Of a DNA stretch of 40,240 bases, positions 6,123 to 14,873 are shown in pieces. The notes under the pieces were generated by a model. The model was given only the letters and a program-made list of their open reading frames with translations. It did no database searches and was not told where the DNA came from. The stretch's first letter is position 1. Each line of letters starts with the position of its first letter. The position numbers were made by a program, and so were the translations under genes. The stretch spans positions 1-40,240 of the forward strand of contig NZ_LXTT01000021.1 of NCBI RefSeq assembly GCF_001683915.1, written 5' to 3'. The stretch is from Allomuricauda sp. CP2A (GTDB taxonomy: Bacteria > Bacteroidota > Bacteroidia > Flavobacteriales > Flavobacteriaceae).

Positions 6123-7478
6123 ATGAATACAAGAAAATTTTTAATAAAAGGGGGAACCGTACTCACCTTTCAAAAGGGTTCCCTTGTCTGTGATGCGTTG
6201 GATGTTTTAGTGGAGGATGACAAAATTTCCAACATAGCGAAAAACATTTCAATACCAGATGTCGAGGAAATTTCTGCAGATGGAATGATCGTGAGTCCTG
6301 GATTGATTGATACACATCGCCATTTATGGGAAAGTGCATTTAAGGGAGCTGCCAGCAATTGGACGTTGATGGAATATTTGAACGGAATGCTTGGTGACAT
6401 TGCTCCAAAGATGGGTCCGTTGGATGTATACCTTGGTAATTTATTGGGAGCATTGGAAGCCGTAAATTCAGGAATCACTACTGTTTTTGATTGGTCCCAC
6501 ATTATGAACTCCGACGAACATGCAGAAGCGGCCATTAAAGGGCTTTTCGATTCTGGCATACGGGCCAAGTTTGGCTATGGAACACCGGGCACATCAGTTT
6601 GGGAATGGTTCTATGAGAGCAAGAAGCCACATCCCATAAATGCATACGATATCAAAAAGAAATATTTTAGTTCAGAAAACGAGCTTGTTACCATGGCCTT
6701 GGCCATTAGGGGCCCTGAATATTCCGAGTTGGAAATAGCCAAACAGGATATTTTGATGGGTAGGGACCTGGATCTTCAAATTTCCATGCACATTGGCGGT
6801 GGGGTCTTTGGCCCTAAATACATGGGTGTACAAAAACTAGATCAACTTGGATTGTTGGGTCCCGACCTGAATTTTGCACACGGGAACACATTGAGCGATG
6901 CTGATTTGTGTTTATTGGCAGATTATGGTTGTACACTTTCCATTACTCCAGAAATGGAGCTTCAAATGGGATTGGGACTGCCTGTCACCGGTAAGGCGTT
7001 AAAACATAACCTAACCTGTGGTTTGGGCGTGGATGTGGTCACGGGTACTTCAGGTAACTTGTTCGACCAAATGAAAACGACATTACAGGCCGAACGTGCC
7101 ATTCAAAATGAAAGATGCTACCAAAAAGGGGAAATGCTCCAACAACTTACCATTCAGGATCGGGACATTTTTAAAATGGCAACCATTGGCGGAGCCAAAA
7201 CCCTTGGTTTGGAAGATAAAATTGGGTCATTGGAAGTTGGAAAACAAGCGGACATCATCATGATAGATGTTCAAAAACTTGGAGTGGCACCGTCCCATAA
7301 TCCAGTTTCTACCATGGTTTTGTATGCCAAGGAGCATGATGTGGATACTGTGATGATAGCCGGAAACATTTTAAAGAGAGGCGGCAAAATGGTTTATCAA
7401 ACTACGGATGAACTTATATTGGAATGCCAGATGAATGCAAATGAAATCATGAAACAGATAACCGTTTCAAGTTCTTGA
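6123..7478 (+). CDS. Amidohydrolase-superfamily deaminase/chlorohydrolase-like enzyme
   Basis: A 451-residue cytosolic metal-dependent hydrolase of the ATZ/TRZ-like type that also includes cytosine, guanine and S-adenosylhomocysteine deaminases. The N-terminal beta-sandwich is followed by the metal motif DTHRH (His65, His67). Further ligands appear in SMHIGG and FAHGN, with the catalytic Asp in GLGVDVVTG. The C-terminal IGSLEVGKQADIIMID is the classic closing strand of the family. The length is typical. It stands alone behind its own FNR-like promoter, and its TGA stop overlaps the next box. A nitrogen-rich heterocycle or related amide is the probable substrate, but the exact one cannot be assigned. 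Confidence 0.85.
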   Translation: MNTRKFLIKGGTVLTFQKGSLVCDALDVLVEDDKISNIAKNISIPDVEEISADGMIVSPGLIDTHRHLWESAFKGAASNWTLMEYLNGMLGDIAPKMGPLDVYLGNLLGALEAVNSGITTVFDWSHIMNSDEHAEAAIKGLFDSGIRAKFGYGTPGTSVWEWFYESKKPHPINAYDIKKKYFSSENELVTMALAIRGPEYSELEIAKQDILMGRDLDLQISMHIGGGVFGPKYMGVQKLDQLGLLGPDLNFAHGNTLSDADLCLLADYGCTLSITPEMELQMGLGLPVTGKALKHNLTCGLGVDVVTGTSGNLFDQMKTTLQAERAIQNERCYQKGEMLQQLTIQDRDIFKMATIGGAKTLGLEDKIGSLEVGKQADIIMIDVQKLGVAPSHNPVSTMVLYAKEHDVDTVMIAGNILKRGGKMVYQTTDELILECQMNANEIMKQITVSSS

Positions 7479-7518
7479 TTTGAATCAATAGCCATCGCTT
7501 AAATCCAATCGATATTTG
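7475..7518 (+). promoter_or_regulatory. FNR-like box and -7 element, DinB gene
   Basis: TTGATTTGAATCAA at 7475-7488 is identical to the box before the cupin gene and overlaps the amidohydrolase stop codon. Exactly 26 nt later TTTG (7515-7518) ends GATATTTG, a 7-of-8 match to TAnnTTTG. The coding start is at 7530, so the leader would be very short. Confidence 0.75.
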
Positions 7519-7529
7519 TAAAAAAAGAA

Positions 7530-8111
7530 ATGCAAACACCTGTTGATGAACTGTTCGAGGAGTTGAACGAACTGACCCAAAAGGCTTTACAATTTGGCAT
7601 TGCCCTAAAAAAAATAGAGCACTACCAACTCAAGTTTAAACCAGAACCCACTGTTTGGAACATTTATGAATGCTTGGAACATCTCAATCTTTATGGCGAT
7701 CACTATTTGAAAGAAATTGAAAAAGCCTTGAACAATTCAAGACCAAATGCAACCAACAAGAATTTTGAGGGAAGCCTGCTGGGCAATTATTTTGTGAAGA
7801 TCATACGTCCTGTTGATGGTGATATCAAGAAAATGAAGACTGCCAAGACCATGAATCCCATTGCCAGCGATCTTACTTTGGAAACTGTGGACAGGTTCAT
7901 TTCCCAACAAGAAAAATTATTGGAGCTCTTGAAAAAAAGTAAGCATTATGATTTGAAAAGAACCAAGATAAAAACAACCCTTTCCAATTTCTTGTTCCTC
8001 AACCTTTGCGACACTTTAAGGTTCGTGGTTTACCATAATGAGCGACATCTTATACAGGCTGGTATATTGCTCATCAAGGTTGGGAAAAACGCTGGGTTAT
8101 CTGTCACATAA
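7530..8111 (+). CDS. DinB-like four-helix metalloprotein
   Basis: A 193-residue helical protein of the DinB/YfiT-like superfamily. The pattern of a first helix, then WNIYECLEHLNLYGDHY with His50 and His56, and a last helix YHNERHLIQAGIL with two more His residues matches the three-histidine metal site of this fold. Members act as thiol S-transferases (bacillithiol, mycothiol) or have unknown roles, and the substrate is not predictable. It is the third gene behind an FNR-like box. A serine hydrolase follows 60 bp after its stop and may share the transcript. Confidence 0.8.
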   Translation: MQTPVDELFEELNELTQKALQFGIALKKIEHYQLKFKPEPTVWNIYECLEHLNLYGDHYLKEIEKALNNSRPNATNKNFEGSLLGNYFVKIIRPVDGDIKKMKTAKTMNPIASDLTLETVDRFISQQEKLLELLKKSKHYDLKRTKIKTTLSNFLFLNLCDTLRFVVYHNERHLIQAGILLIKVGKNAGLSVT

Positions 8112-8171
8112 ACAAAAATGAACAGTCTACCAGAGAATTGGAATCATCATCAATCATTTAACAATCAAAAA

Positions 8172-9740
8172 ATGAAGAGTCATTTAAAAACCAAGTTACG
8201 TTCAGCAGTGTTTTTTGCATTGATGTGCATAACAGCTTACCCTCAAATGCCATCCAAAGAAATTGATGAACTGGCACACTATGCTCTTGAGACTTTTGGA
8301 ATTGCGGGAGCCTCAATTGGAATTGTCAAGGATGGAAAAGTAATCCACTTGAAAGGGTATGGCGTAAAATCAGTGAACACCAAAGTCCCTGTTACTGGGG
8401 CCACTCCATTTGCCATTGCATCATTGGGCAAGGCATTCACTACAACGGCATTGGCCATATTGGTGGAAGAGGGGAAAATTTCTTGGGACGATAACGTAAT
8501 CAAACACATCCCAGAATTTAAAATGTATGATCCCTATGTAACGGAAAACTTTACGATCAAAGACTTGTTAACCCATAGAAGCGGTCTGGGAATGGGGGTA
8601 GGCGACCTTATGGGTTACCCATCAGGTAGTGACTTTACCATTGTGGATGTACTGGGCAGTTTTCAACATTTTGAGCCCCAATCCCCTTTCAGGACAAAGT
8701 TTGATTACGACAACCTGTTGTATTGGGTGGCCGGTGAAGTGATTGCCAGGGTAACCCATTCTAGTTGGGAGCGCTTTGTGGAAAAGAGCATATTTAAACC
8801 GCTTCAACTGGAAAACACTTATTCCAGACTTGACAACATAAAGGATTTGGATCAAGTGGCCACCCCCCATTTAAGAGAGAGCAACGGTATTAGGACCATC
8901 GATCATTTCAGGGAGAACGTAAATGGAGCCGCTGGAGGAATTTTTTCATCTGCAAAAGATATGTGCGAGTGGATGCTACTCCATCTCAATAAAGGGAAAT
9001 ACGGCCAGAATTTGGAGAAGCAATTGTTTTCTCCAGAAAGTCAATATGAAATGTGGAAAATCCATACGGTTATGGACGCCAGTAAAGACCCTAGGTACAA
9101 TTCCCACTTCTTAGGCTATGGATTGGGTTGGTTCGTTTCCGATGTTCGAGGACAACTTAGCTTGGTCCATACCGGTGGAGGGCCGGGCATCATGACCAAA
9201 ATATGGTTACTTCCAGAACTGGATTTGGGCATCATTATTTTAACCAACACAAGCGAGTCAGGCGGAGCTTTTTTTTCATCGGTATCCAAAACCATTGTAG
9301 ATAGTTATTTGGGATTAGACTCGAAAAATTGGATTGAAGTGTACAACAAAAGGTTTCAACAACGGCAACAACAGGGAGATTTGTTTACCTCGGAAGTATG
9401 GAAAGTCATTGAGACCAACACCAATGTACAGCTTAGCCTTGATGATTACATAGGAATTTACAAAGATCGTTGGTTCGGTAAAATAGAAATCTATATAAAC
9501 AATGGGCAGTTATGGTTTAAATCGTACCGCTCCCCTAAGTTGGTGGGCCCCATGTATCATTACAAGGCCAATACCTTTGCCATTAAATGGGAAGACCGTG
9601 ATCTTCAGGCCGATGCATTTGCCTCCTTTTTTCTTGATGAAGAAGGATTGGCCACCGAAATCAGAATGAAAGGCATATCACCCAACATGGATTTCAGTTA
9701 CGATTTCCAGGATTTGTTGCTCATCCGAACAAAAGATTAA
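8172..9740 (+). CDS. Beta-lactamase-family serine hydrolase with DUF3471-like tail
   Basis: A 522-residue exported hydrolase. ATG 8172 was chosen over the upstream 8118 because it starts a clean signal peptide (MKSHLKTKLRSAVFFALMC..., cleavage near residue 25). The catalytic S-x-x-K motif is SLGK (Ser84, Lys87), the Y-x-N motif is seen in FDYDNLLY, and the third motif is HTGGG. This is the class C beta-lactamase/esterase (peptidase S12) fold. Residues after about 400 (SLDDYIGIYKDRWFGKIEIY and onward) form the beta-rich C-terminal domain often found behind such hydrolases. The likely location is the periplasm. The substrate may be a D-amino-acid peptide or an ester. Its closest local relative is the serine hydrolase at 10023, which lacks this tail. 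Confidence 0.85.
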   Translation: MKSHLKTKLRSAVFFALMCITAYPQMPSKEIDELAHYALETFGIAGASIGIVKDGKVIHLKGYGVKSVNTKVPVTGATPFAIASLGKAFTTTALAILVEEGKISWDDNVIKHIPEFKMYDPYVTENFTIKDLLTHRSGLGMGVGDLMGYPSGSDFTIVDVLGSFQHFEPQSPFRTKFDYDNLLYWVAGEVIARVTHSSWERFVEKSIFKPLQLENTYSRLDNIKDLDQVATPHLRESNGIRTIDHFRENVNGAAGGIFSSAKDMCEWMLLHLNKGKYGQNLEKQLFSPESQYEMWKIHTVMDASKDPRYNSHFLGYGLGWFVSDVRGQLSLVHTGGGPGIMTKIWLLPELDLGIIILTNTSESGGAFFSSVSKTIVDSYLGLDSKNWIEVYNKRFQQRQQQGDLFTSEVWKVIETNTNVQLSLDDYIGIYKDRWFGKIEIYINNGQLWFKSYRSPKLVGPMYHYKANTFAIKWEDRDLQADAFASFFLDEEGLATEIRMKGISPNMDFSYDFQDLLLIRTKD

Positions 9741-10022
9741 AAAGTAATTAATTCATCATCAATCAAAAAATGAAAACACGTACTGTCCATAAATCCATGT
9801 TCCTTCCAAATTAGTAACAAGAAGGAACACTGATCAAGGTTTGGATTCGTCGTTAGGCGAAATCTCCAATTCGATCAGTAAAATAATTGATAAACCGATG
9901 GAATCGCCCATACTTTTTGATCTATCCAATTAGGACTACTGGTTGGGACAGGAAACAATTGTCCTGAAAAAGAGAAAAATATCCTGAGAAGAATCTACAA
10001 ATGAAACATAAATATACAAATA
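9741..10022. other. Intergenic region with a possible gene remnant
   Basis: No intact gene is present. ATG at 9770 opens only 14 codons, but the sequence before it (tcatcatcaatcaaaaaatga) copies the sequence before the preceding hydrolase start. A different frame is open from about 9792 to a TAG near 9934. An inverted repeat GTTCCTTC/GAAGGAAC (9799-9806, 9821-9828) lies inside. A decayed gene is possible. Confidence 0.4.
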
Positions 10023-11111
10023 ATGACTTTTAAGAACATAACAGCATTTGTTTTGTGCCTGTTCATCACACCAATGATGATGGCTCAGGACATAGTGGAA
10101 AGAGCAGCAAAAATTGACAGTTTTTTGACCGCTCAAATTGACGAACACCATATCCCCGCACTTTCAGTGGCCATCATTGAGAACGGTGATATAAAATGTG
10201 TTGGATCCTATGGAACTGCCAATGTGGAGTTTGATGTTCCAAGCACCGAGCAAACTTCTTTTCAACTGGCATCGGTGACCAAATTATTGAGTGCAACGGC
10301 CATTGCCATGCTCATTGAGGAAGGCAAACTCGACTTGGAAGAAAAGGTGGGTTTTTATGTAAAGGACCTTCCCAATTCATGGGAGTCCATGCGCATTAAA
10401 GATTTAGTGGCGCACCAATCGGGCATCGTGGATCTTTTGGCACTGAAACAAGAGTTCAATACTGTGGACGATGCCATGCAAACTGCCATTGCCAAACCAT
10501 TGGACTTTGAACCCGGAACCAAGACGGTATATGCCGGCGGGGATTATGCGGTAATGATGAAGGTTGTTGAGAACATAAGTGGTGTTCCGTTTCAAGAATT
10601 CATGTCCACCTACCTTTTTGACAAACTTGGAATGAAAAATTCTGGATACAATAATATGGAACAGGACTTTATTTATCGTACCCAAGATATGATGCCCAAT
10701 GCTGCCACAACCTATGTTTGGGACCATGAAAAACAACAGCAGCGTATTTTCTCGATGCTGTTCCCAAAATGGACCTATCCAGCAGGTGGTTTGTTCTCTT
10801 CCATCGAAGATCTGTCCAAATGGGCCGTGGCATTGGACCAAAACACATTGCTTTCCGAAAAATATCAAGATCTTCTTTGGACGCCCATACAATTAAGGGA
10901 CGATTCCATCTCCCCTTTTGGCATTGGTTGGATTGTGGACCGATTTGGTGAAGACACAGTAACAGGCCATAGTGGTGGACCCGCCTTGGCCGATATTATG
11001 AGACTTCCCGAAAAGAAGATCACGGTCATTGTGTTGACCAACCAAATTTCGCTGCGGCCATTTTTAACCTCAAGTGTTCTAAAACTTTATGTACAACCTA
11101 CCAGAAACTAA
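10023..11111 (+). CDS. Beta-lactamase-family serine hydrolase, single domain
   Basis: A 362-residue exported protein with a signal peptide (residues 1-21, ending MMMAQ). The S-x-x-K motif is SVTK (Ser84, Lys87), and the third motif reads TGHSGG near the C-terminus. The Y-x-N position is unusual, reading YAGGDY, where Asn is replaced, so catalytic chemistry may differ from that of a penicillin-binding esterase. It lacks the C-terminal domain of the neighbouring hydrolase. A lipoprotein gene follows 48 bp downstream. The probable location is the periplasm. Esterase or peptidase activity is the best guess. Confidence 0.85.
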   Translation: MTFKNITAFVLCLFITPMMMAQDIVERAAKIDSFLTAQIDEHHIPALSVAIIENGDIKCVGSYGTANVEFDVPSTEQTSFQLASVTKLLSATAIAMLIEEGKLDLEEKVGFYVKDLPNSWESMRIKDLVAHQSGIVDLLALKQEFNTVDDAMQTAIAKPLDFEPGTKTVYAGGDYAVMMKVVENISGVPFQEFMSTYLFDKLGMKNSGYNNMEQDFIYRTQDMMPNAATTYVWDHEKQQQRIFSMLFPKWTYPAGGLFSSIEDLSKWAVALDQNTLLSEKYQDLLWTPIQLRDDSISPFGIGWIVDRFGEDTVTGHSGGPALADIMRLPEKKITVIVLTNQISLRPFLTSSVLKLYVQPTRN

Positions 11112-11159
11112 GGGTTTTCCCAACCAATATCAGCTACTAACCTTTTAATAAACAATTCT

Positions 11160-11750
11160 ATGAAAATTTTTAAGAAGGCCATTTTGCTCATGGCCATAAC
11201 GGGTATTTTAAGTGCTTACGCATGTTCCAATGATGATGGGGACAATTCCATAAATGAACCTCCAAAGAGTGAAGTACCCTCCAATATGACAGGAGATTGG
11301 ATGGATTCTTGGAGTTGGCTCATGCAATATGAATTTGAACCCCTGCTATACAATCCAACCAACAAAGTATGGTTCCATGGAAGCTACGATGCCTGGTCCA
11401 TGGACCCCAGACCTGGGTTTGGCCTTCAAATAGATGGGGAGGGAAACTTTATCTGGACCGTAATGGTAAGTACAAGTACGGGTGGATGCCAAGTGTATAC
11501 AGCTGAATATCTTTCAGGAACCGTGGTCATAAATGAAAATAAAATCACCTTCCTTCCAAAAGTTCGAAGAAAGAAATACCACAGCGTATGTAATCCCGGC
11601 AACAATTTTGACCGAGACGAAGACAAAAGTAGCTTCTCCTTAAACTTTAAGGTTTCGGATGGCGAAAGCTATAATGGTAGCGAGGTCAAGGTGCTCACCT
11701 TAATACATCCGGATGGTTCCGAAACCGCTTATTCGCAAACTAAAAATTAA
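11160..11750 (+). CDS. Lipoprotein of unknown function
   Basis: A 196-residue predicted lipoprotein. The signal peptide MKIFKKAILLMAITGILSAYAC ends in a lipobox with Cys22, followed by SNDDGD, the acidic run that in Bacteroidota directs lipoproteins to the outer surface. The mature part is rich in Trp and Tyr (GDWMDSWSWL) and looks like a beta-sandwich, with two Cys residues near the middle. I do not recognise the family. It precedes a larger PKD-like lipoprotein by 27 bp, and the two are probably co-expressed on the outer membrane. Confidence 0.7.
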   Translation: MKIFKKAILLMAITGILSAYACSNDDGDNSINEPPKSEVPSNMTGDWMDSWSWLMQYEFEPLLYNPTNKVWFHGSYDAWSMDPRPGFGLQIDGEGNFIWTVMVSTSTGGCQVYTAEYLSGTVVINENKITFLPKVRRKKYHSVCNPGNNFDRDEDKSSFSLNFKVSDGESYNGSEVKVLTLIHPDGSETAYSQTKN

Positions 11751-11777
11751 TCTTAACCCAATAAAATTCACATAAAA

Positions 11778-13835
11778 ATGAAAAAGTCAATTAGTACATT
11801 GGCAGGTCTCCTATTATCCATACTTGCCATTTTTTCCTGCCAAAACGATGATGGCGAGGTCATCATAAATCCTTTGTCCGCCAATGCAGGGCAGGACAAA
11901 CAAACCACAGTCTCCATTTCCGTTTCTTTGGATGGCAGTGCATCCAAAGATTCCGAAGGTGAAACTTTTGAATATGCTTGGAGTATAAAAACAAAACCTT
12001 CAGGCAGTACCGCAACCTTAAAAAATGAAGATACCGCAACACCGGATTTTGTCGCCAACATGGTTGGAACCTATGTGGTGGAACTTGAAATCAGCAGGGA
12101 CAATTGGACTTCAAAAGATGAAGCAAAAGTAACGGTTTCAGAAGTGGCTACGCAACAGATGGTTATTATATCCGAAGATATAACTGAAGACAGGGTACTT
12201 ACCGATATCTTTCCAGAAGATCATACCAAAATCGACTATTTGATTACGAAGCCGATCAAGTCAACAGCCAAACTGGCCATCAATCCAGGGGTAAGGGTGG
12301 CTTTTGCCGAAAATGCAGCGATGACGATCACCTCTACTGGAACTTTTATTTCGGAAGGAGGAGTTGAGGATGAGAAAAAAGTGTATCTGGTAGGTCAAAA
12401 TGCAACACCCGGTTATTGGGCAGGTATTCTCGTGCAATCGGACGATGCCCAAAACATGGTGAAATATACAGAAATCAACCATGCCGGTGCCGAAAATGAA
12501 CTGTATTCAACCGAAGCAGTCCTTTTCATGGAAGACTTTAGCAAGATGAGCATTGAAAGTTCTAGGTTTGATAAAAATAAGGGCCTTCAAATTTATGTGG
12601 CACCTAATGCAGAAATCAACTCCTTTGTCACAAACTATTTTAACGGGGATGCTGCTGTGGGACACGTAATAGCCTTGCCGGCCCACGAGGTTGAAAAAAT
12701 TCAACCAGGTAATCAATTTTGGGATGGAGATATTGCAGTGACCACCACTTTTTTGGACAATGGCGAGGTAATTGTCTGGGGACAATACATATACACGCTT
12801 TTGGAAGACTTGAAGATCACTGATGGCACTTCATTGGAATTGCCGCAATATGTCAGCATTAAGGTTTCGCAGGACAAACAAATAGCCGCAATGAACGGTG
12901 GAGCCATCAAGGCAATGGGTGGCGATGGCAAATGGGTAGAATTTAAAGGTGTGGAAAATGTGTCAGGCTATTGGAAAGGGATTTTCATCCAACACAGTGG
13001 CAACAATCCTTCCAAATTTGAATATGCGGTCATCCGAAACGCGGGTAGTTCACCCTTGGCGGGCAATCAACCTGCCTCCATTCATTTAGGGCCTTATGGA
13101 GTTGCCTCCATCGATTATACGCACATAAACGAAGGTGGTGGAGATGGCATTGAAGCCACATCAGAAGGAGCTCAACTCACCAGTTTTATTGAAAACCAAA
13201 TACGTGGCCAGGTTGGCTATCCTTTGGCCGTATCCACCATGAACGTGGGCATTATCGATTACTACACCTATTTTACCAATAATGGTATTCCAAAAGTGAG
13301 GGTCGATGGTAATTACCCCATCGCCAGCGATCAAGAAACCGTATGGCCCGGGTTCAACCATACCAATATGAGTTATCACATTAAGGGGTTGAGCAAAGAT
13401 TTGGTAGTATGGTCTGGGTTGAAACTGGCCGAAGGCGTAGTCATTGAAATGGAAAATGATGCGCGGATTGTTGTGGAAGACGCCAATGGTCGTCAAGGTT
13501 ACATCAATGCCTTGGGTTCAGCAGATAAGCATATCGTTTTTAAACATACCAATGAAACAGCTGGAGGCTGGTATGGCATAACTTTTTCCAATAGCAACAC
13601 TTCCAATACGTTTGATTATGTGGAAGTACTGCACGGGGGCAAACCAGTGGCCAATAGCTTCTCTGCCAATATCATTATTGACAATAGCCCTCAGAGCAGC
13701 CTCACCATTTCCAATTCAATCATTGGCCACAGTGGGCAGCATGGTATTTCTATTTATAATGACCAAAGGGATAATTTAACCGATACCAATATCAATTATG
13801 TAAATGTTCCTGAAAGCAATGTTTATGTATGGTAG
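11778..13835 (+). CDS. PKD-domain lipoprotein with repeated parallel beta-helix
   Basis: A 685-residue surface lipoprotein. The lipobox Cys21 is followed by QNDDGE, the outer-surface export signal. Residues about 35-122 form a PKD/REJ-like domain (NAGQDKQTTV...LDGSASKDSEGETFEYAW). The rest is a long beta-helix-like region in which a block of about 150-190 residues is repeated three times. Each block ends with a GYWAGI, GYWKGI or GGWYGI turn followed by an FxYxxIxxAG-type strand (near residues 213, 395 and 597). This build is common in surface adhesins and polysaccharide-binding proteins. No catalytic motif is evident. A rho-independent terminator ends the gene, so it closes the operon beginning at 11160 or earlier. 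Confidence 0.8.
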   Translation: MKKSISTLAGLLLSILAIFSCQNDDGEVIINPLSANAGQDKQTTVSISVSLDGSASKDSEGETFEYAWSIKTKPSGSTATLKNEDTATPDFVANMVGTYVVELEISRDNWTSKDEAKVTVSEVATQQMVIISEDITEDRVLTDIFPEDHTKIDYLITKPIKSTAKLAINPGVRVAFAENAAMTITSTGTFISEGGVEDEKKVYLVGQNATPGYWAGILVQSDDAQNMVKYTEINHAGAENELYSTEAVLFMEDFSKMSIESSRFDKNKGLQIYVAPNAEINSFVTNYFNGDAAVGHVIALPAHEVEKIQPGNQFWDGDIAVTTTFLDNGEVIVWGQYIYTLLEDLKITDGTSLELPQYVSIKVSQDKQIAAMNGGAIKAMGGDGKWVEFKGVENVSGYWKGIFIQHSGNNPSKFEYAVIRNAGSSPLAGNQPASIHLGPYGVASIDYTHINEGGGDGIEATSEGAQLTSFIENQIRGQVGYPLAVSTMNVGIIDYYTYFTNNGIPKVRVDGNYPIASDQETVWPGFNHTNMSYHIKGLSKDLVVWSGLKLAEGVVIEMENDARIVVEDANGRQGYINALGSADKHIVFKHTNETAGGWYGITFSNSNTSNTFDYVEVLHGGKPVANSFSANIIIDNSPQSSLTISNSIIGHSGQHGISIYNDQRDNLTDTNINYVNVPESNVYVW

Positions 13836-13892
13836 CAAAAAGGCATTGGCTATACAACCCTTCATACATATTTTAAATCAAGTTTAGTTAAG

Positions 13893-13925
13893 AAAAACCG
13901 CCGAATATTTTGTTTGGCGGTTTTT
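13893..13925 (+). terminator. Strong rho-independent terminator
   Basis: A perfect 10-bp stem AAAAACCGCC (13893-13902) / GGCGGTTTTT (13916-13925) encloses a 13-nt loop and ends in a U run. It lies 58 bp after the PKD lipoprotein stop. Because it also carries an A run on its left arm it may work in both directions. Confidence 0.9.
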
Positions 13926-13946
13926 ATTCATTCCAGAAAAAAATCC

Positions 13947-14417
13947 ATGAAAGTGAAAAACGACATTACATGTCTAAGAATGGCCATTCAATTGGCAAAC
14001 AATTCAAAGAAAAGTGGCAATTTACCTTTTGGGTGTATTTTGGTAAATCAAAATGGGGAAATCGTTTTGAGAGGAGAAAATACCATTAATTCAGACAGGG
14101 ATTGCCTGGCCCATGCAGAAATTAACCTCATAAGGGAAGCTAGCAAGGCATACGATTTTTCATATTTGAACAATTGTACCATATTCACAAGCGTTGAACC
14201 CTGTCCAATGTGTACTTCTGCTATATACTGGAGCGGTATCGGACGATTGGTTTATGCATTGGACAAGGCCAAATATTACGATATTGTTGGGAGGGAAAAC
14301 CCCAATTGGCTTTTTGAAATGCCCACAAGGGAGTTGTTGCAAAAAGGGGGCAGAAAGATTGAAGTCATTGGCCCACTATTACAGATTGAAGCCTATGACG
14401 AATATTTAAAAATGTAA
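13947..14417 (+). CDS. Nucleoside deaminase (cytidine deaminase-like fold)
   Basis: A 156-residue zinc enzyme that would hydrolytically deaminate a purine or pyrimidine base. The zinc site is complete: HAE (His56, Glu58) and PCPMC (Cys86, Cys89). The frame is open back to 13914, but those codons read through the terminator arm, so ATG 13947 is the start. The length and the C-terminal segment about 120-156 resemble guanine deaminase and tRNA adenosine deaminase relatives. The extended tail with NPNWLFEMP favours a guanine-deaminase-like role over TadA. It stands alone and is probably expressed from a promoter in the 22 bp after the terminator, or by read-through. Confidence 0.85.
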   Translation: MKVKNDITCLRMAIQLANNSKKSGNLPFGCILVNQNGEIVLRGENTINSDRDCLAHAEINLIREASKAYDFSYLNNCTIFTSVEPCPMCTSAIYWSGIGRLVYALDKAKYYDIVGRENPNWLFEMPTRELLQKGGRKIEVIGPLLQIEAYDEYLKM

Positions 14418-14873
14418 ATTATAGCGGTTTTAGGTTTTCTTGATCTGTTCTTATATATGGATCTCATCTGGAAAGCTGATTTTGTTGGTATGCAATCCTC
14501 TGGGATTTGGGACATACCCATGACAAATAAGATATTGCCATTTCTGACCCTAACGGCAAACAGTTATTAAAGAAGGTATTTATACGGGCAGAAAAGGGCA
14601 GGTGAATGGCACTTTGTGAAACACTCTTTTAAAGCAATGACATTGCTAAAAAATGAACGAAACCAAGTTTCGCGCTGCAAGCATCCCAACCATACCAAAA
14701 TTTATTGTGCACCCCACCCTTTTCTTGAAAGTGAATCCCTTTTCATAATGCTCGGGAGAAGAATTCTTCCCCAAAAACAGATAACATTAATGATAATTTA
14801 TGAATTCAACATGGTCCAAAAAAGGGTAGGGCCACATGTTTACAGAAATCAGTTTAGAACTGAATTGTTTGAT
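14418..14873. other. Intergenic region between convergent genes
   Basis: Nothing convincing is encoded between the deaminase (+) and esterase (-) ends. An open frame at 14616-14891 has no homology-like motif, an odd composition and overlaps the esterase end, so I do not call it. No terminator-quality hairpin was found by eye. Confidence 0.5.
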
